Shown: one piece after another, positions 36,389 to 48,150 of the stretch | Position numbering within the stretch: position 1 is the first letter of the stretch | How the letters are laid out: each line of letters starts with the position of its first letter | Source: Sistotremastrum niveocremeum HHB9708 | Lineage: Eukaryota > Basidiomycota > Agaricomycetes > Sistotremastrales > Sistotremastraceae | NCBI GenBank assembly: GCA_001630475.1 | Contig: KV419394.1 | Coordinates: forward strand, 682,001 to 746,000 | Length of the DNA stretch: 64,000 nucleotides | Direction of reading: 5' to 3' | Position numbers and translations under genes: made by a program | The notes under the pieces: model-generated | Told to the model about the DNA's origin: nothing | Seen by the model: the letters and a program-made list of their open reading frames with translations, nothing else | Databases searched by the model: none

Positions 36389-39300
36389 TTACTCCTGTCC
36401 GAAACCAACAGTTTCCTCTACTGCAAGAGTCAACTTTTGCTCTAAAGTATTGTAATCCTTGTAAGGAGGAAGGTCAATCTGTGCAGATCTGTAAGTCCAT
36501 GAATGCGATGGAAGTATGAAGATGCGTACGCGATTGAAACAGGTGTGACTCTTTGGTAACTGCGAAGGATCGCCCGATTTCTCGATAGTGAATCGACGAG
36601 GACCGTCAGATCCTTGCAAATCTTTGAATCCGTTGACGGGAATTCTCGATGTTCCCGTCGCAAACTGTAGCAAACGAGACTTGCGCTCCGGTGGCCAGCT
36701 TCGAATGCACTTCCAGAACCATTGAATAACTTCATCGTTCATCTCGTATCCACGGTAGTCGGTGAACTTGGTCCAATCATCACTGTGCCATGTTTGTTAG
36801 TGATACTTCAGAAGAGAAACGAAGGGACATACACATCGATTTCAGACATGCCACCAATCAACAGTTCGAGTTCACGTTCGTCGAAGACGTTGATCAATTC
36901 TTGAGGAATGAGCTCGCTGAATCCGGACATGAAGGCTTCGAACTGTTCCTTCACTCGCTTTTGAATACGATACTCAATGACAAGGCTGAGATAGGGATGA
37001 GCACGGCTTCCCATTGAACAAGGATGGTCACTCACTCAACGTATTCTTTCTTGTTCTCCTCCGAGACAATGACATCACCACCTCCAGGTTTCAACTCAAT
37101 AGTGACCATCTCTCCAAATCGTTCTTCGGTGGTAGTGAACGTATCATCGATAATGTCGGTGATGTCATTCTCCAACATCCAAGTCATGCCACGGTAAAGT
37201 TCAGCATCCACGCTCTCGAGATCTGAGAGTGTGATCTTCTTCTTCAGAATCATCTTGTAGAAACTGACGATGAAGTACGCGTCTAAGAATCGTCTGTGGA
37301 AGATACCGAGGCCGAGACAGCGACCAATAAACTTGAAGTAGTTCAAGTGTTCAGGGTTGACACCGGATGCAGGATTGATCTGCAGTGTGTAGTTGTCGTG
37401 GGCAGAATATTCGAAAAGACAGTAGAAAGGATTGAACATTTCGTGAGACAAGAGGAAGAAGAATTCTCTGTAAATTGTATCGACGTGTCAGAATCGTCCA
37501 AACACAAAGGTGAAAAGAAACCTACCTAGACAGACCACCATAATCCAGACCGTCTTCGCCATCGAACTTGATCATCAGACGCTTCTTGAGATCATTGGGC
37601 GATTGCCTCATAATCTCCGCGTAACTGTCCTCGAAGATGTGATTTCTGCGGACTTTGATCTGGCAATTGCCAGGTTGAGCGCGCAGAGCAGGCTGGCTGC
37701 GGAAGTAGATAAGTTTACGACGGAAGTCTCGCTTGTACTGAGGAACGTTTGAATCAAGAGTGGAGGGCAATCGGGGATCATCCCAGGTAGTGGTCTTGGT
37801 GTTGTGGTCGACAAAGTAGACACGAGCCGTGGAGGTGAGTCGCATCTCCCATCCAGACGGCAAAGGTCCCAACTGAGATATGGTCTGAGGAGCCAAAGAA
37901 GTGGAGCCACCGTTGGCACCCATGACGCGGATCACAGTTTGACGACGAGGGTCAACCCATGTGGTAGTGCGAGTATTGTGATCAACGTAGTAAGGACGAC
38001 CTTCTGGAGTGTATCGCTCTTCCCATCCTGAGGGTAACGCTCCGGTGCCGGTGGCAGCAGCACCAGTTCCTGGAGCGACAGAGGCAGAAGTCGTATTCAA
38101 AGCGCCGATGGCTGGAGCCTGCGCTTGACCAGAGGTCTGACGATTGACCGCAGCGCCAGAATTGGCTTCCAAAAGGTCGTCGGCGAGGATGCGGCGATTG
38201 TGTTGATCACGGGCTCCCGCTGTCTCAGCGACTGCTTCGGCGTTGTTTGTGGACTGATTACCCGATGGTCGATTCCAGGTAGTTGTACGAGTGTTGTGAT
38301 CGACATAGTATGTTCTGGCGAGCGGATCAACTCGCCTCTCCCAACCAGGGGGTAGGGGTCCATGCTGATCTTCGTTTGGACTGAAATTCCGCATTTGGGG
38401 AGTAGTCTGAGACGCCGCAGCAGAAGCAGTGGAGGTTTGCTGGGTGGTAGGAGCTGCGGCGGTCTGCGCAGAGGCCGCTGCTGGGACGGAACTGACGGGG
38501 CGGGATGGTGGAGGGTTGGAGGTGGTGGTTTCTAAGGCAGTCGGGGGTAGATGGGGGGCAGGGGCTGTCTCGGCATGAGCACTCGGGTTACGGGTGATGC
38601 CGGATGCTCCACTAGCGCCGTTGCTGGAGGTCGGTGCCAAGGATGTTGACGATGCATTCATATCCCCAGCTTCGACAGTAAGACGATTCAGAGCATGAGT
38701 TACGTCCGTGACCTGCGAGGGACCTGGGTTGGGGATGGGTTGACTGACGTTGGTGGACAAGTAGATGATCAATTTTCCATGAACAACCAGGTTATCGTTG
38801 GATTTCTTGAGATCGAGCGTAAGCATTTCTGTATCAGACGTGCGGACGATTAGTACCAGAACAACGAGGATTACAAGTGATTACGGACCTGTGCCACCGG
38901 TATCCAGATCCAACACATCGGCAACGCGGACATTCACTACGCCCAAAAATCCTTGATCTCGCCTTTTGAATTTACGCTGGTCGAATATTTGGACCGCGAC
39001 AACGGAACTATCTTTGACAGTGCTGCGGCGCAAAGATAAGACACGGAGGGCGAGAAACGGCCAAGAAAGCTGCTCACATATCAAACTCTTCATTCCAGTA
39101 AGGATTCAAGGTTTTCTTGATGACACTCGTAGTATGGGTTTGCTCCGCATCCACCGTGATTACAGCGAATGGATCGGGCAAACGAAAGACATCTCGCTTG
39201 GCAAGCCCATCCGCAGCGACGACTGAGCAGACAAGTTAGATGAGTGCTATAGCTTGGATATGGTTTAAAGATGGCTATCTCACCTGTGATCCTGATCTGC

Positions 39301-39391
39301 TTAGTCCTGAAGAGACAAGACCCTCAGTTTAGCGATGTAATGACCTCAAAGTCTTGCTGACTACTCACAGCGCCTGGGCAGCCGATGACAT
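36389..39391 (-). CDS. RSP5: NEDD4/Rsp5-family HECT E3 ubiquitin ligase
   Basis: The minus-strand gene encodes, in order: an N-terminal C2 domain ([47 protein letters not shown]), a Ser/Thr/Ala/Pro-rich linker, three WW domains (each with [10 protein letters not shown] or a close variant and [12 protein letters not shown]), and a HECT domain. HECT landmarks include [34 protein letters not shown] and the catalytic Cys in [11 protein letters not shown] near the C-terminus, which ends EETVGFGQE. Rsp5 ubiquitinates membrane transporters for endocytosis and many other clients. WW domains bind PPxY motifs. The start was placed at 39391 (MSSAAQAL), as in related ligases; an in-frame extension reaches 39592 but would overlap the neighbouring start. 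The tail and catalytic region are complete. Confidence 0.95.
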
Positions 39392-39584
39392 TGACAATGA
39401 GCGGTTTTGATGGGAGGCTTGAGCAGCAGCCACGAATTGGAGGTTGTACGGATGAGAAACGGTCTTGAGAGCGTGTAGTGCCTGGGACAGAGACGATGGT
39501 GGTGACAGTCGACGAGTGAGAGGAGGATTAGCGGAGTGGGAAATCACTCGGGTGGATGCACCGCCTCCGCGAACCGTCGCACTG
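39392..39584. promoter_or_regulatory. 193-bp shared divergent promoter, Rsp5 / ceramide glucosyltransferase
   Basis: The two start codons face away from each other and are 193 bp apart. No TATA box is seen. An open minus-strand frame crosses the whole segment. Confidence 0.5.
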
Positions 39585-41042
39585 ATGGTCAACGACGGGA
39601 TTCAGTTCCTTGATATAGCTGCCGTCGTCGTCGTCGTCTGGTATTTTGTTCTGTGGTCGATATGTCTCTTAGGGTGGTATTCCGCGTATGTCTTTGCGTT
39701 CTTCAGTTAAAATTTGCTCAATCCATGACAGGCGGTCGAGATATAATATCCGGCCTCGGTCGCCTCTTGCGACTGCGGCATCGGACACGGTCCCAGGCGT
39801 ATCAGTATTGCGACCACTCAAGGGCCTTGATGCTAATCTATTCGAAAACTTGGAATCATCTTTTGTGCAAGAATATCCCAAGTTTGAAATTCTATTATCA
39901 GTAGCGGACGAGAACGATCAGGCACTGGATGTGGTCCGGCGGTTAATGGAGAAATACCCCCAGGTGAAAGCGAGAATCATCATCGGTACGAATGGCGTAA
40001 TCCCTATGGGTGACCAGAATTGATCAGATATTCAGGCGATGAGACTGCGGGCATCAATCCCAAAGTCAACAACCTGTTGAAGCCGTTCCGCGAAGCCTCG
40101 TATGATATTCTCTGGGTCTTGGATTCAGGGATTCAATCGTCTCCGGGGACTTTGGCACGCTCTGTTGACGCTTTGAATGGTCCCGTGACTTCATCGCGTT
40201 TCAAGAAAATGGGAATTGTGCATCACGTACCCTTTGTTCGCATATCTGGGCCAACTTCTGCTCATTCGCTTGGGACACGACTTGAAGAGGCGTTCCTGAA
40301 TACGACGCACGGCAAGATGTATATTGCTCTGAATGCACTTGCCGTCGAGTCCTGCGTGGTAGGAAAATCGAATATGTACAGACGATCCGACGTCGAACTC
40401 TTGGATGGCTCTCTACGTCCTCACGATCCCCCGGAGAGAGGCGCCCCGAACACCGGACTCGCCGCCTTTGCCAGATTTTTGGCGGAGGATAACATGATAG
40501 CCAGTGCTTTATGGCACGAGCTCAACCTGCAGCATACATTGTCATGCGACGTCGCATATAATGTGCTCGGCGAGATGCCTCTTTCCGGGTACCTCCAGCG
40601 CCGTATTCGATGGATCAGAGTGCGCAAACACATGGTGCTCGCTGCAACACTACTGGAACCTTTAACAGAATCCGTCATGCTATCTATTCTGGCGAGCTGG
40701 GCATTCAGCCGTCTAATTAGCCTCCCAGTTTGGCTGTTCCTCCTTGTCAATTACTGTGGTTGGATTGCCGTGGACCTGAATATTTATTCCATCCTTGGTG
40801 GTCATCCACTTCCTAGAGACAAAACACTGGCCTTTTTATGGGCTTGGACTCTCCGCGAGCTGCTCACGTTTCCCATTTGGCTGGTTGCTGTCGTTGGCAA
40901 CGAGGTTGAATGGCGAGGTACCAAGTACCGCGTCACTCACAACGGTGAGGTCGAAAGCACGGACCTTGTGGACGGCAAACCCAAAACCTGGTTCTCGCGG
41001 CGTAGTCGACCGAATGGGTACCAGGAAGTCGCTCAGGAATGA
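39585..41042 (+). CDS. ceramide glucosyltransferase (GT21)
   Basis: Three exons (39585-39685, 39732-39985, 40036-41042) give 453 residues. An N-terminal membrane anchor (FLDIAAVVVVVWYFVLWSIC) precedes the GT21 core: GVSVLRPLKGLDANL, ILLSVADENDQALDVV (first Asp), DILWVLDSGI (second Asp), FLAEDNMIASALW (third Asp), and QRRIRWIRVRK, which supplies the QxxRW motif. Hydrophobic segments follow (LISLPVWLFLLVNYCGWIAV and others). The enzyme transfers glucose from UDP-glucose to ceramide at the Golgi/ER membrane, the first step of glucosylceramide synthesis. Fungal glucosylceramide affects growth, hyphal polarity and virulence in some species. The length is close to the family's usual 400-500 residues. 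Confidence 0.93.
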
Positions 41043-41211
41043 ACACAGGCTTACTTACGTTGCTACTGTTAGGCTAATGGAGTGTACTCGGTAGTTGTAA
41101 TAGACTAGGAATGAATTGTATCGAACAGACCGTCATATGTGACGTCGGCATCGGACGCGGTAGCAAAAAACGCGCTTCTCTCGAGCCATCTATTGCTCCA
41201 CCACCTCTTGC

Positions 41212-42935
41212 ATGCCTCTGCCTTGTCCGCTCTGTGCTGGCACAACAGACTGGAACGACCAGGCCAACTCTGTCGTCTGCGAGGACTGCGGGAACGTCCT
41301 CGACGCGACTCAGACAACTCTTGTTACCCATTTCGATGAGGGCACCCTTCGTATCGCGAACAAATCAACTGGAGGGCTGTTCGAGTCGATCGCCAGTGCC
41401 ACGCTGCGTACGGCCAATGGCAGCGTCCTTGCAGGTCAGTCTTCGAAAGCTCGTCGAGATGCTGCAAATGCTAGAGCCCAGCACGAACATATCTTGTCCG
41501 CGCTCAGAAATCTGGGAGCGAGTGACAATGCGATTTTTGAGCGTGCCAAATATCTGTTTGATCACGGAATGGTAAAATGTTCCTACCGCTGGGGACGCCA
41601 GGCAAACCTTCTTTCTGCTGCTTGCATCTTGATCGCGATGAAGGAATATCGCAAGGGTGGAACATTGTCGACCGTTGCAGTAAGTGCTTCGCATGAGTGC
41701 ACGCGATGCGTTTGCTCATCCTCATCCAGGCCGTAATGTCACTACCCATGACCAACATTTCGAAGATCTACAGTCGTGTTGTGAAGCTTCTGAATGTCGA
41801 CGTCACTGGCCCAGACCCTGCGCTGCTATTACCCCCTTTGCAAGCTCATATCGCTTCCCTCTTGGAAACATCTCCCCCCTTTGATCAGAATATCGTCAAA
41901 TTCTTATCATCGCTTCCCTTCCCAAAGATGCTCGACTTGGCGACTCGACTCTCATCTCTAGTGGTCGACTCCCAAATCGTCAAAACAGATCTGACACCTC
42001 CTGTCAGTTGCGCTATTCTTATGCTCGCAATCGAAGCGATCGCTCTTAAACCAATACCGAAGATAATTCGATTTGCCGAGGAACTCGGACTGCGATTTGG
42101 GGGTACAGGTGCTGGGGTTAGCAAGTACTCGGTCATGGACCGATATCACACCATTCTCGCTGCCCTCCTCGAATGGAAGACCGCCCTATCGTGGCTGCCA
42201 GATCTCAAGGCAGCCGCGAAGAATGACCGCCTTGCGGTCGCACACGCACTGCAGGACATTGTGCAATTCCGAGAAATAATCCTGCGGAAAAAGCAAATGG
42301 AAAGCTTAACGACAGTCACGCCTCCCGAAGAAATCTTAGTCGACCCTGTCGATCAGGCGAGCGATTGGTCGGCCGATGTTGTGGGCGGGGAATCTAAGCC
42401 CGCCATGAAGCGTATTTGCGAGGATAACATATCCGTATCGGCAAAACGTCGCAAAACAGGCGATCCTTCTCAGCGGCTTCTCGATGATGCCTCACTGTTC
42501 TTATTATCACCCCTGTCCAACGTTCCTCCCACCAAAAAGAACTCGGCGCCGCGGATGGTCCCATATCTCAACCTGTTGACTAAGTCAGATGATAGCTGCG
42601 GTGAGGAACTTTCGCGGTTGCAGGTATTACTTACCCAGAGAAGCGGTGGCGAGGCCGATATAACCGAGGACGAGCTCTTTGAAGACGGAGAACTGGAGGG
42701 TTACATGAGGCCAGACACCGAAGTAGAAATTCTTCGCGTTGCGAATGGCTGGGTTGAGGCAGAGGTACCATCGTTGGACGGATCAACATCTAAAGCACCT
42801 TCTGAAGAAAGTGGCCGGTTAAATTCAATTAACCCTATCGAGGCGGAAGATCCGTCTGACGAGTCCGTGCAGCCATGGAGAGCTCTCTCTCCAGATTCGG
42901 CAGCTGGCCTCGATGACTACACGGAATGGCTATGA
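41212..42935 (+). CDS. TFIIB-family factor, probably BRF1-like (Pol III)
   Basis: Two exons (41212-41679, 41730-42935) give 557 residues. An N-terminal zinc ribbon (CPLCAGTTDWNDQANSVVC then EDCG) is followed by two cyclin-like repeats (RQANLLSAACILIAMKEYRK; LTPPVSCAILMLAIEAIALK). The C-terminal part is less conserved but includes TEDELFEDGELEGYMR and VEILRVANGW, which resembles the TBP-binding Brf1 homology block. BRF1 recruits TBP and Pol III to tRNA and 5S genes. The ribbon's second pair (VVCEDCG) and the cyclin pair are visible; a divergent Rrn7/TAF1B-type or another TFIIB paralogue cannot be excluded. The protein is likely nuclear. An intergenic gap of 169 bp separates it from the glucosyltransferase. 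Confidence 0.72.
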
Positions 42936-44701
42936 CTATGCATCATGCCCTTCTTTATTTGTCGCAACATTTGATGGCTTGCACCAAACGCGCTTCCGGC
43001 CAAGCGTCCTCGGAATCTATAGCGGCTACTTCTCTCATTGCAGGCACTGACTGACAATGTGACGTTCATGTCAATATGGTACGTTTGTGGCGTTACGTCG
43101 TGGAACCTATCGCCGTCTAATTAATTCCCTGTTGTCAGACCTCTCCTCCGTCTTGAGCCCTGTGCTTCCCTACAATTCATTGTGTTTTTGTTGTTGCGCT
43201 ATCTATCATAATTGTATGGTGCCCCCTTGATTTTCGAGCGTGACTGACGGAGCCATTTTCTTTGACCCTAAAGGCCCCCTATGCTCTCCAAAGGCCCCTA
43301 TCTCTCGCAGAGAACGGGATTTTGGTCTGTGAGAGCTCATCTCTCGAAGGATAGACAGCGCTTGGTCATATCACATGCAGTTCTTAATCAACGCGCATGA
43401 TGGTCTTCGTCAACAATGGCCGTTTTAGGAGAACGATCGAATTTCGACAGTGAGAATAAGCGCCTCAGCTTTGCATCCCGAGCAGGAAGCAGCAGGAAGA
43501 AACCGGATTACGCCATAACCGTGATTTAGGCTGGAAATCTCCATCTCCTTCGTCGTCCTCCAGCGTCAGGGTGCGAAAAGTCAACCCTGTCTAAATACTC
43601 CGAACGATTTGCCAAGGTTTAACGCGCGGTTCGCCAAGCTGCTGGATAGGTTGCTGATAACTCAGGGACGACGTGCAGGCTTGATTTTGGTTCCGAAAAA
43701 GCAATCCCTGCTTCGATCCCAGCTGTCGTGAGCGAATCAGCCGGCTATTTTGCGATCGGACTAGGAATAAATTGCCTTTGCGGCACAGGCGAGCCTCACG
43801 CGACCGGGAATATTTCGGGAACATGATCTGAGCAGGCTGTGCAGATCTTCGAGACTTCTCAGTACCTTAGCCACGTCTGTTTGAAGGTGGCAAAAACGTG
43901 CTAATATGGGGTATGTTCCCCACACGACGCATCGTCGTGGGTGGTTCTACTGGTCAGATGAAAGACTACGAACGATCGTCGCGTTCTTGGTGGACGAGGT
44001 ACCATGCGATTTCGAAACTGGGAAGGGACCGTGGAGCGTCGACCGCAAGAGGGATAGTCACAGTGCCCCAACTGTGGTTGTTGTTCGGTGCACAGTTGCC
44101 ATGCACGGCAGGAGGCTTGTCAAGGAATGCGGTAAACAACGCACTAGCGACTGTGCATGTTCCGGCGCTGTTACCAATGCATGAGAGGGGTGTTTGAATA
44201 GCGGACAGGGCGGGTAGCCGAGTGGATTGATGTTCGAGAAGCAGTTTGGTGGGATAGATGGGATTGACTCAAAGTCTTCGAATGATCGAAATGGGCAGGA
44301 CGAGTCATATATGGTAAGAGGCCATGGATTGGAATAGAAAGCTGGATCATGAGTAAGGAAGATTAGGAGCGTAATAGCGGAGCGTGGTGGGCTGGCTATG
44401 GTCCGCGCCGTGCCTTTTCTTTCGCGAATTGAAGGTGTTACTTGGGCGATAATGGACAAGAAGATTCGTTGGCCGAGAATGTGGGAGAACAGGCGACATA
44501 TGACCCGCAAAGCCGCGCTCGCAGGAACGGCCATTTATCGGCCAGCCGGGCCAGCTAATATTTCACGGATAGCTCTCGTCCAGACAATATTCGCTGCACA
44601 TATAAGAACCACCTCCTCGACCATGCTCTGCATTCCGCACACCGCCTCCTCTCGACCAGTCCACCCCCACCCCCTCCCCACTCCCCATCCCGAGTAGAGC
44701 C
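42936..44701. other. 1.8-kb intergenic region, nothing recognised
   Basis: No gene, inverted-end element or tandem array is recognised. Several overlapping short frames occur at 43898-44534 on both strands but show no motif. The end carries the promoter of the next small gene, with TATAAG at 44601-44606. Confidence 0.5.
44601..44606 (+). promoter_or_regulatory. TATA-like box of the small unknown gene
   Basis: TATAAG is 96 bases before the ATG at 44702, followed by a long C-rich leader. Confidence 0.45.
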
Positions 44702-45052
44702 ATGTCCAACCAGGTCCTCAAGTCGTTCGACCCCTTCGCCACCCACCCGTTCACGAACAGTGCTGGTGTCACCCCCCAGCCCAATCTCCCCAGCCACCCT
44801 ACATACCATTTGACTCGTCCAGTCAACTCGTCGCGGTCGAACGACAGCTCCTCGCACCCATCATCTGCCTATTCGCCCCCCGCACAGGGCGGTTCAATAC
44901 GCGCTCCCCAGCCAGTTCCGGCGGGGCAGCAGCCCATCTTCACGCCGTTCAGGCCTGACCGCGTTACGCCAGACCTGCCTGACGTTCTCGCCAAAAAATC
45001 GGGCACCACCCAGCAGTGGGCGGACTCCCGCAAAAAGACTGGAGGACGATAG
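44702..45052 (+). CDS. small unknown protein, 116 residues
   Basis: A single exon with a TATA-like box upstream and a C-rich leader, which supports transcription. The protein starts MSNQVLKSFDPFATHPFTNS and ends QQWADSRKKTGGR. It is rich in Pro, Ser and Gln, has no hydrophobic segment and is probably disordered. I do not recognise it. Short motifs such as FDPFATHPF and FTPFRPDRVTPDLPDVLAKK look as if they could be conserved. Confidence comes from promoter layout and codon pattern, not homology. Confidence 0.6.
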   Translation: MSNQVLKSFDPFATHPFTNSAGVTPQPNLPSHPTYHLTRPVNSSRSNDSSSHPSSAYSPPAQGGSIRAPQPVPAGQQPIFTPFRPDRVTPDLPDVLAKKSGTTQQWADSRKKTGGR

Positions 45053-45454
45053 ACGCCACTTGGCAATTGAGAACTCCTGCTCGGTCCCCAGATGTAAGTC
45101 TATTTCGCAAGCAGCTAGCTCCAACGGCATTAGATGCTGACGTATATGCCAGTCCATTCCGGTTTTCGATTCAGATTCATATGCGCATCCATCATTTGAT
45201 ACCCCCATTTGCATGCATCCTCCATCCTGTATTCTATATTCTTTTTCTGGGGTTCTAGTCTGGACATTTGCCAGATAGTCGAGGGTCTTTGTTGTTGTCT
45301 TTCCCCATCATGTCGAGGTCCTCGAAGACCGTATACCCCATGTTTATCACGCTCGCTTAGAACAGAACAGGCACAGAATGAAAGCCGGGACGCGATGTTC
45401 GCGTTTGCCGATCGATCGCACTCTGTCCACACCTTGTGACCTCCAACAGTGCCA
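45053..45454. other. intergenic region before the Ntaq1 gene
   Basis: No feature is recognised beyond presumed untranslated sequence. Confidence 0.45.
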
Positions 45455-46246
45455 ATGCTGCCCGTCCCGACTCCAGCCAAGTACACTCCAAGCTATTGCG
45501 AAGAGAACGTGTATCTGTTGCTCCAACACTTCAATTCAGATCCAGAAATCCGCGCAACATGTGTCTTTGGTGCCGTCTTCGTCTCCAACACATCCAAGTC
45601 TGTTCTTCTCTGGGAGCAGCGAGCTTCGCGTCAGCCGGACAGTGGCTCCAACATCGTCTGGGACTATCATTGTATTGCCATCGCGGCGAAAAGGGATAAC
45701 CCTGATAAGCTGTGGATTTACGATTTCGATAGCTGGCTTCCGAACCCCTCTCCTTTCGCTGGAAAGTTCCGCTCTCCAAAGCCATTCAGCCGCTGAGTCG
45801 ATGATGATGCAGCGTACGTCAGATCGACCTTTCGGCCATGGATATACCAGGAGAAACCAGAGATAGCAGTCTTCAAAAGGTGCGCACCAACGATGCCGAC
45901 GTCAGAGCAGCGTAATAATCGTCATCAGCTGTTTTCGAGTCGTGAGCGCAACGACATATCTCGCCGAGTTTGCCTCTGATAGGTCGCACATGGTACGTCT
46001 CTAATCTCCCATCCATCCCCCAGACAAGTCACCGAGACATTGCAAAAGACGTTGCCAGATCAGAAAGTCGCGGTCCCAGATTATCCACCGCTTCAAGGAG
46101 CACGAGCACGCCACCGGATGGTAGATAACAACTTGTTCGACGAGTTCGTCGTAATGGACTACGACGTTGGGTATGGCCAGGTGTATTCATTGGAAGAGTT
46201 CATGAGTTTCGAAGAGACAGCGCCTGGGCCTTGGATGGATCAGTGA
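45455..46246 (+). CDS. protein N-terminal glutamine amidohydrolase (Ntaq1/WDYHV)
   Basis: The start MLPVPTPAKYTPSYCEENVY carries the catalytic Cys in the family's YC(E/S)EN motif; the WDYHCIAI segment gives the catalytic His and YDFDSWLPNPSPF the Asp. Further exons encode FRVVSATTYLAEFASDRSHM and then VPDYPPLQG ... VDNNLFDEFVVMD, matching the family's C-terminal half. The enzyme converts N-terminal Gln to Glu, a step of the Arg/N-degron pathway. At least three introns are present. The first is not settled by eye: a GT donor near 45766 paired with the AG at 45810-45811 keeps the frame, but another junction is possible. The intron after SHM is also approximate. The gene overlaps no neighbour. 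Confidence 0.86.
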
Positions 46247-46350
46247 ATAGTAGAGTCACAGTCGTTGTCACGCTTGCTTCTTCCCCAAGCCTCACGTTTC
46301 AGCCTTCCTTGTCGTCCGGTCGTGTGTCTCGTTCGCGCAAATCAATCATC

Positions 46351-47719
46351 ATGTCATCTGCATCTTATTCTATCTCAAATGGCGTTTCGTCTCCTCATCC
46401 CACGCCTCGACCGAATGGCGCTGTCCCTGGACCAAGTCGAGCACAAGAATACAATGACTTGGAGTCACCGGCGCCCTCTGCCTCAATTTCCCTGCCTGCT
46501 GAAGAACATAGCGGATTGTACCATGAAAACGGTGTGCATGAACAAAAGTCCGCCATTCTTCCATTTCCAGCTTTGGAGGTTGAATGAACCTTTGCCTTAC
46601 ATAGTAACCACACTGATAATCAGGGCGCTGCTATCACTGATTATATTTACGAGCATGGGTTTATGCTTGGAGAGTGGGCAGATACCATTGTGCAGATTAA
46701 TTCGCAGAGCTACAATCTCCATGCGTTGCTTTTGGTGCGGTCTCCGTATCTTGCTCACCTCTTGGCCACTTCTCCGCCTGCAAATGGACCTCGACGTTCC
46801 ATCTACCTGCCTACAGAGCAGTTGACTGATGTATCGGCGGAAATAGCTCAAGAGGTAAGTTTGTTTCTTCTCGTACTTCTGGTTGTTCTGACCAAGTCCG
46901 CCGTTTCAAAGGGTCTTCTCGTCGGTGAGACAATTGGTGGTACGAGAAGTGGAGGAAGTGCTTACATTGTTCTTTTTCGGCAGCCCTTGGATATTTGTAT
47001 TCGCCAACTTCTCTGAGATCTATCAACACCGCCAATGCTCGAGGAGTTCTGGCTGCTGGTTGCCTGTTGGGCGGGATGAATGAGCTGTGTGTCCAGGCGT
47101 ATGAAATGTGCCAGCAATCCATCTCTGCCGAGACTATCGACGATTGGATACAATTTGCGGACAAGCGAGCGCATCTAGCGTCCACGCAGGGTGAAATAAT
47201 CCCCAACTCGTTCGACGATTATGCGAACAGACTGCGGGCACATGTGTGAGTAGAAGAGAACGTAGTGTGTACTCCGGAGCTTACTTTGCCGTACAGGATG
47301 CAGTTCATTATTGTGGACCTTCCTTCTCATCTTCACGCATTCTCGGGCGAAGCGAGTTCGCCGGGAGCCACCGGTGCTAATGGAAGCACGCCGGCGGATG
47401 GCATGGAGATACTACTAAACGTCTATTCTCGCATTCCGTTTGACATTTTCAAAGCGGCGGTCGAGTCGCCTGCGCTTGCCGTGGGTGAGTGGGAAAACGC
47501 ATCTCGGTATCCGCATGCAGCTTAGTGTGTTTTATAGGATCTGACCAGGCACGATTCCGGTTTGCAAAATCTGCGATCAATCTGCGCAAGAAGGGCGTTG
47601 CCCGCCAGGTCGGTGCAGAGGAGACGGTGGTGCTGGCGTTTGGGGGGTCGGCGTCGGGCACGAATGTGCATGTGAGTCGCAAGCTGAGGAAGAAGCCGCT
47701 GTGGAAAGTGAGCCAGTAG
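46351..47719 (+). CDS. BTB/POZ-domain protein
   Basis: The first exon (MSSASYSISNGVSSPHPTPR) is Ser/Pro-rich and joins in phase at LPFPALE to AAITDYIYEHGFMLGEWADT, the start of a BTB domain. The domain continues with IVQINSQSYNLHALLLVRSP and YLAHLLATSP, then LGYLYSPTSLRSI and a BACK-like helical run AAGCLLGGMNELCVQAYEM. The C-terminal part includes DGMEILLNVYSRIPFDIFKA and ARFRFAKSAINLRKKGV. BTB proteins of this shape often serve as Cul3 adaptors or dimeric regulators; no kelch or zinc-finger partner domain is seen. The second intron appears to use the donor after GAGGTAA, giving QEVTLGYLYSP. Function is otherwise unknown. Confidence 0.8.
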
Positions 47720-48150
47720 ATCGTCGTATATAGGATCGCACATAATCCGAGCTCATGAAATGGTTCCGGGATCATGACGTCATGCACGGGCGATGCCGAA
47801 GAAGGCCGGAGATAGCGGGGGACGGGTTAGGCGAGGATCGACTCTCTTTGTTTGACAGCGGCATTTGTCCGTGACAGCAGGCGCTGCACAAGGGGGGGAG
47901 ATCGTGGCGGGTGACGCATAAGCCGAGTCGACGCTTCTTTCGCCCTCTGCTCTCCCCGACGCGAGTCGCGCTCGTCTGCCCGCTCGTCGCCCACCGCGTT
48001 GCCCAAGAATGACCTCGGATTTAGTTCAATCACACACCTGGCGCCGGGGAAGAAGGCGGCGGGTCCCCCGAACGTCCTATTATTTCTGCCCGAGCTTTCG
48101 ACGCTTAGCCCCCTCTCTGCCATTATTCGTGTGCCCGACGCTGGCGTCCC
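47720..48150. other. intergenic region with a CRE-like palindrome
   Basis: No gene is seen. A perfect TGACGTCA palindrome lies at 47775-47782. Confidence 0.45.
47775..47782. promoter_or_regulatory. CRE/ATF-type site TGACGTCA
   Basis: A perfect 8-bp palindrome of the ATF/CREB class lies between the BTB stop and the DUF6593-like gene. Function is inferred from sequence only. Confidence 0.3.

Noticed and set aside
43898-44534. Overlapping frames of 92-158 codons on both strands
   Set aside because: No motif, no promoter, and mutually exclusive frames over the same bases.
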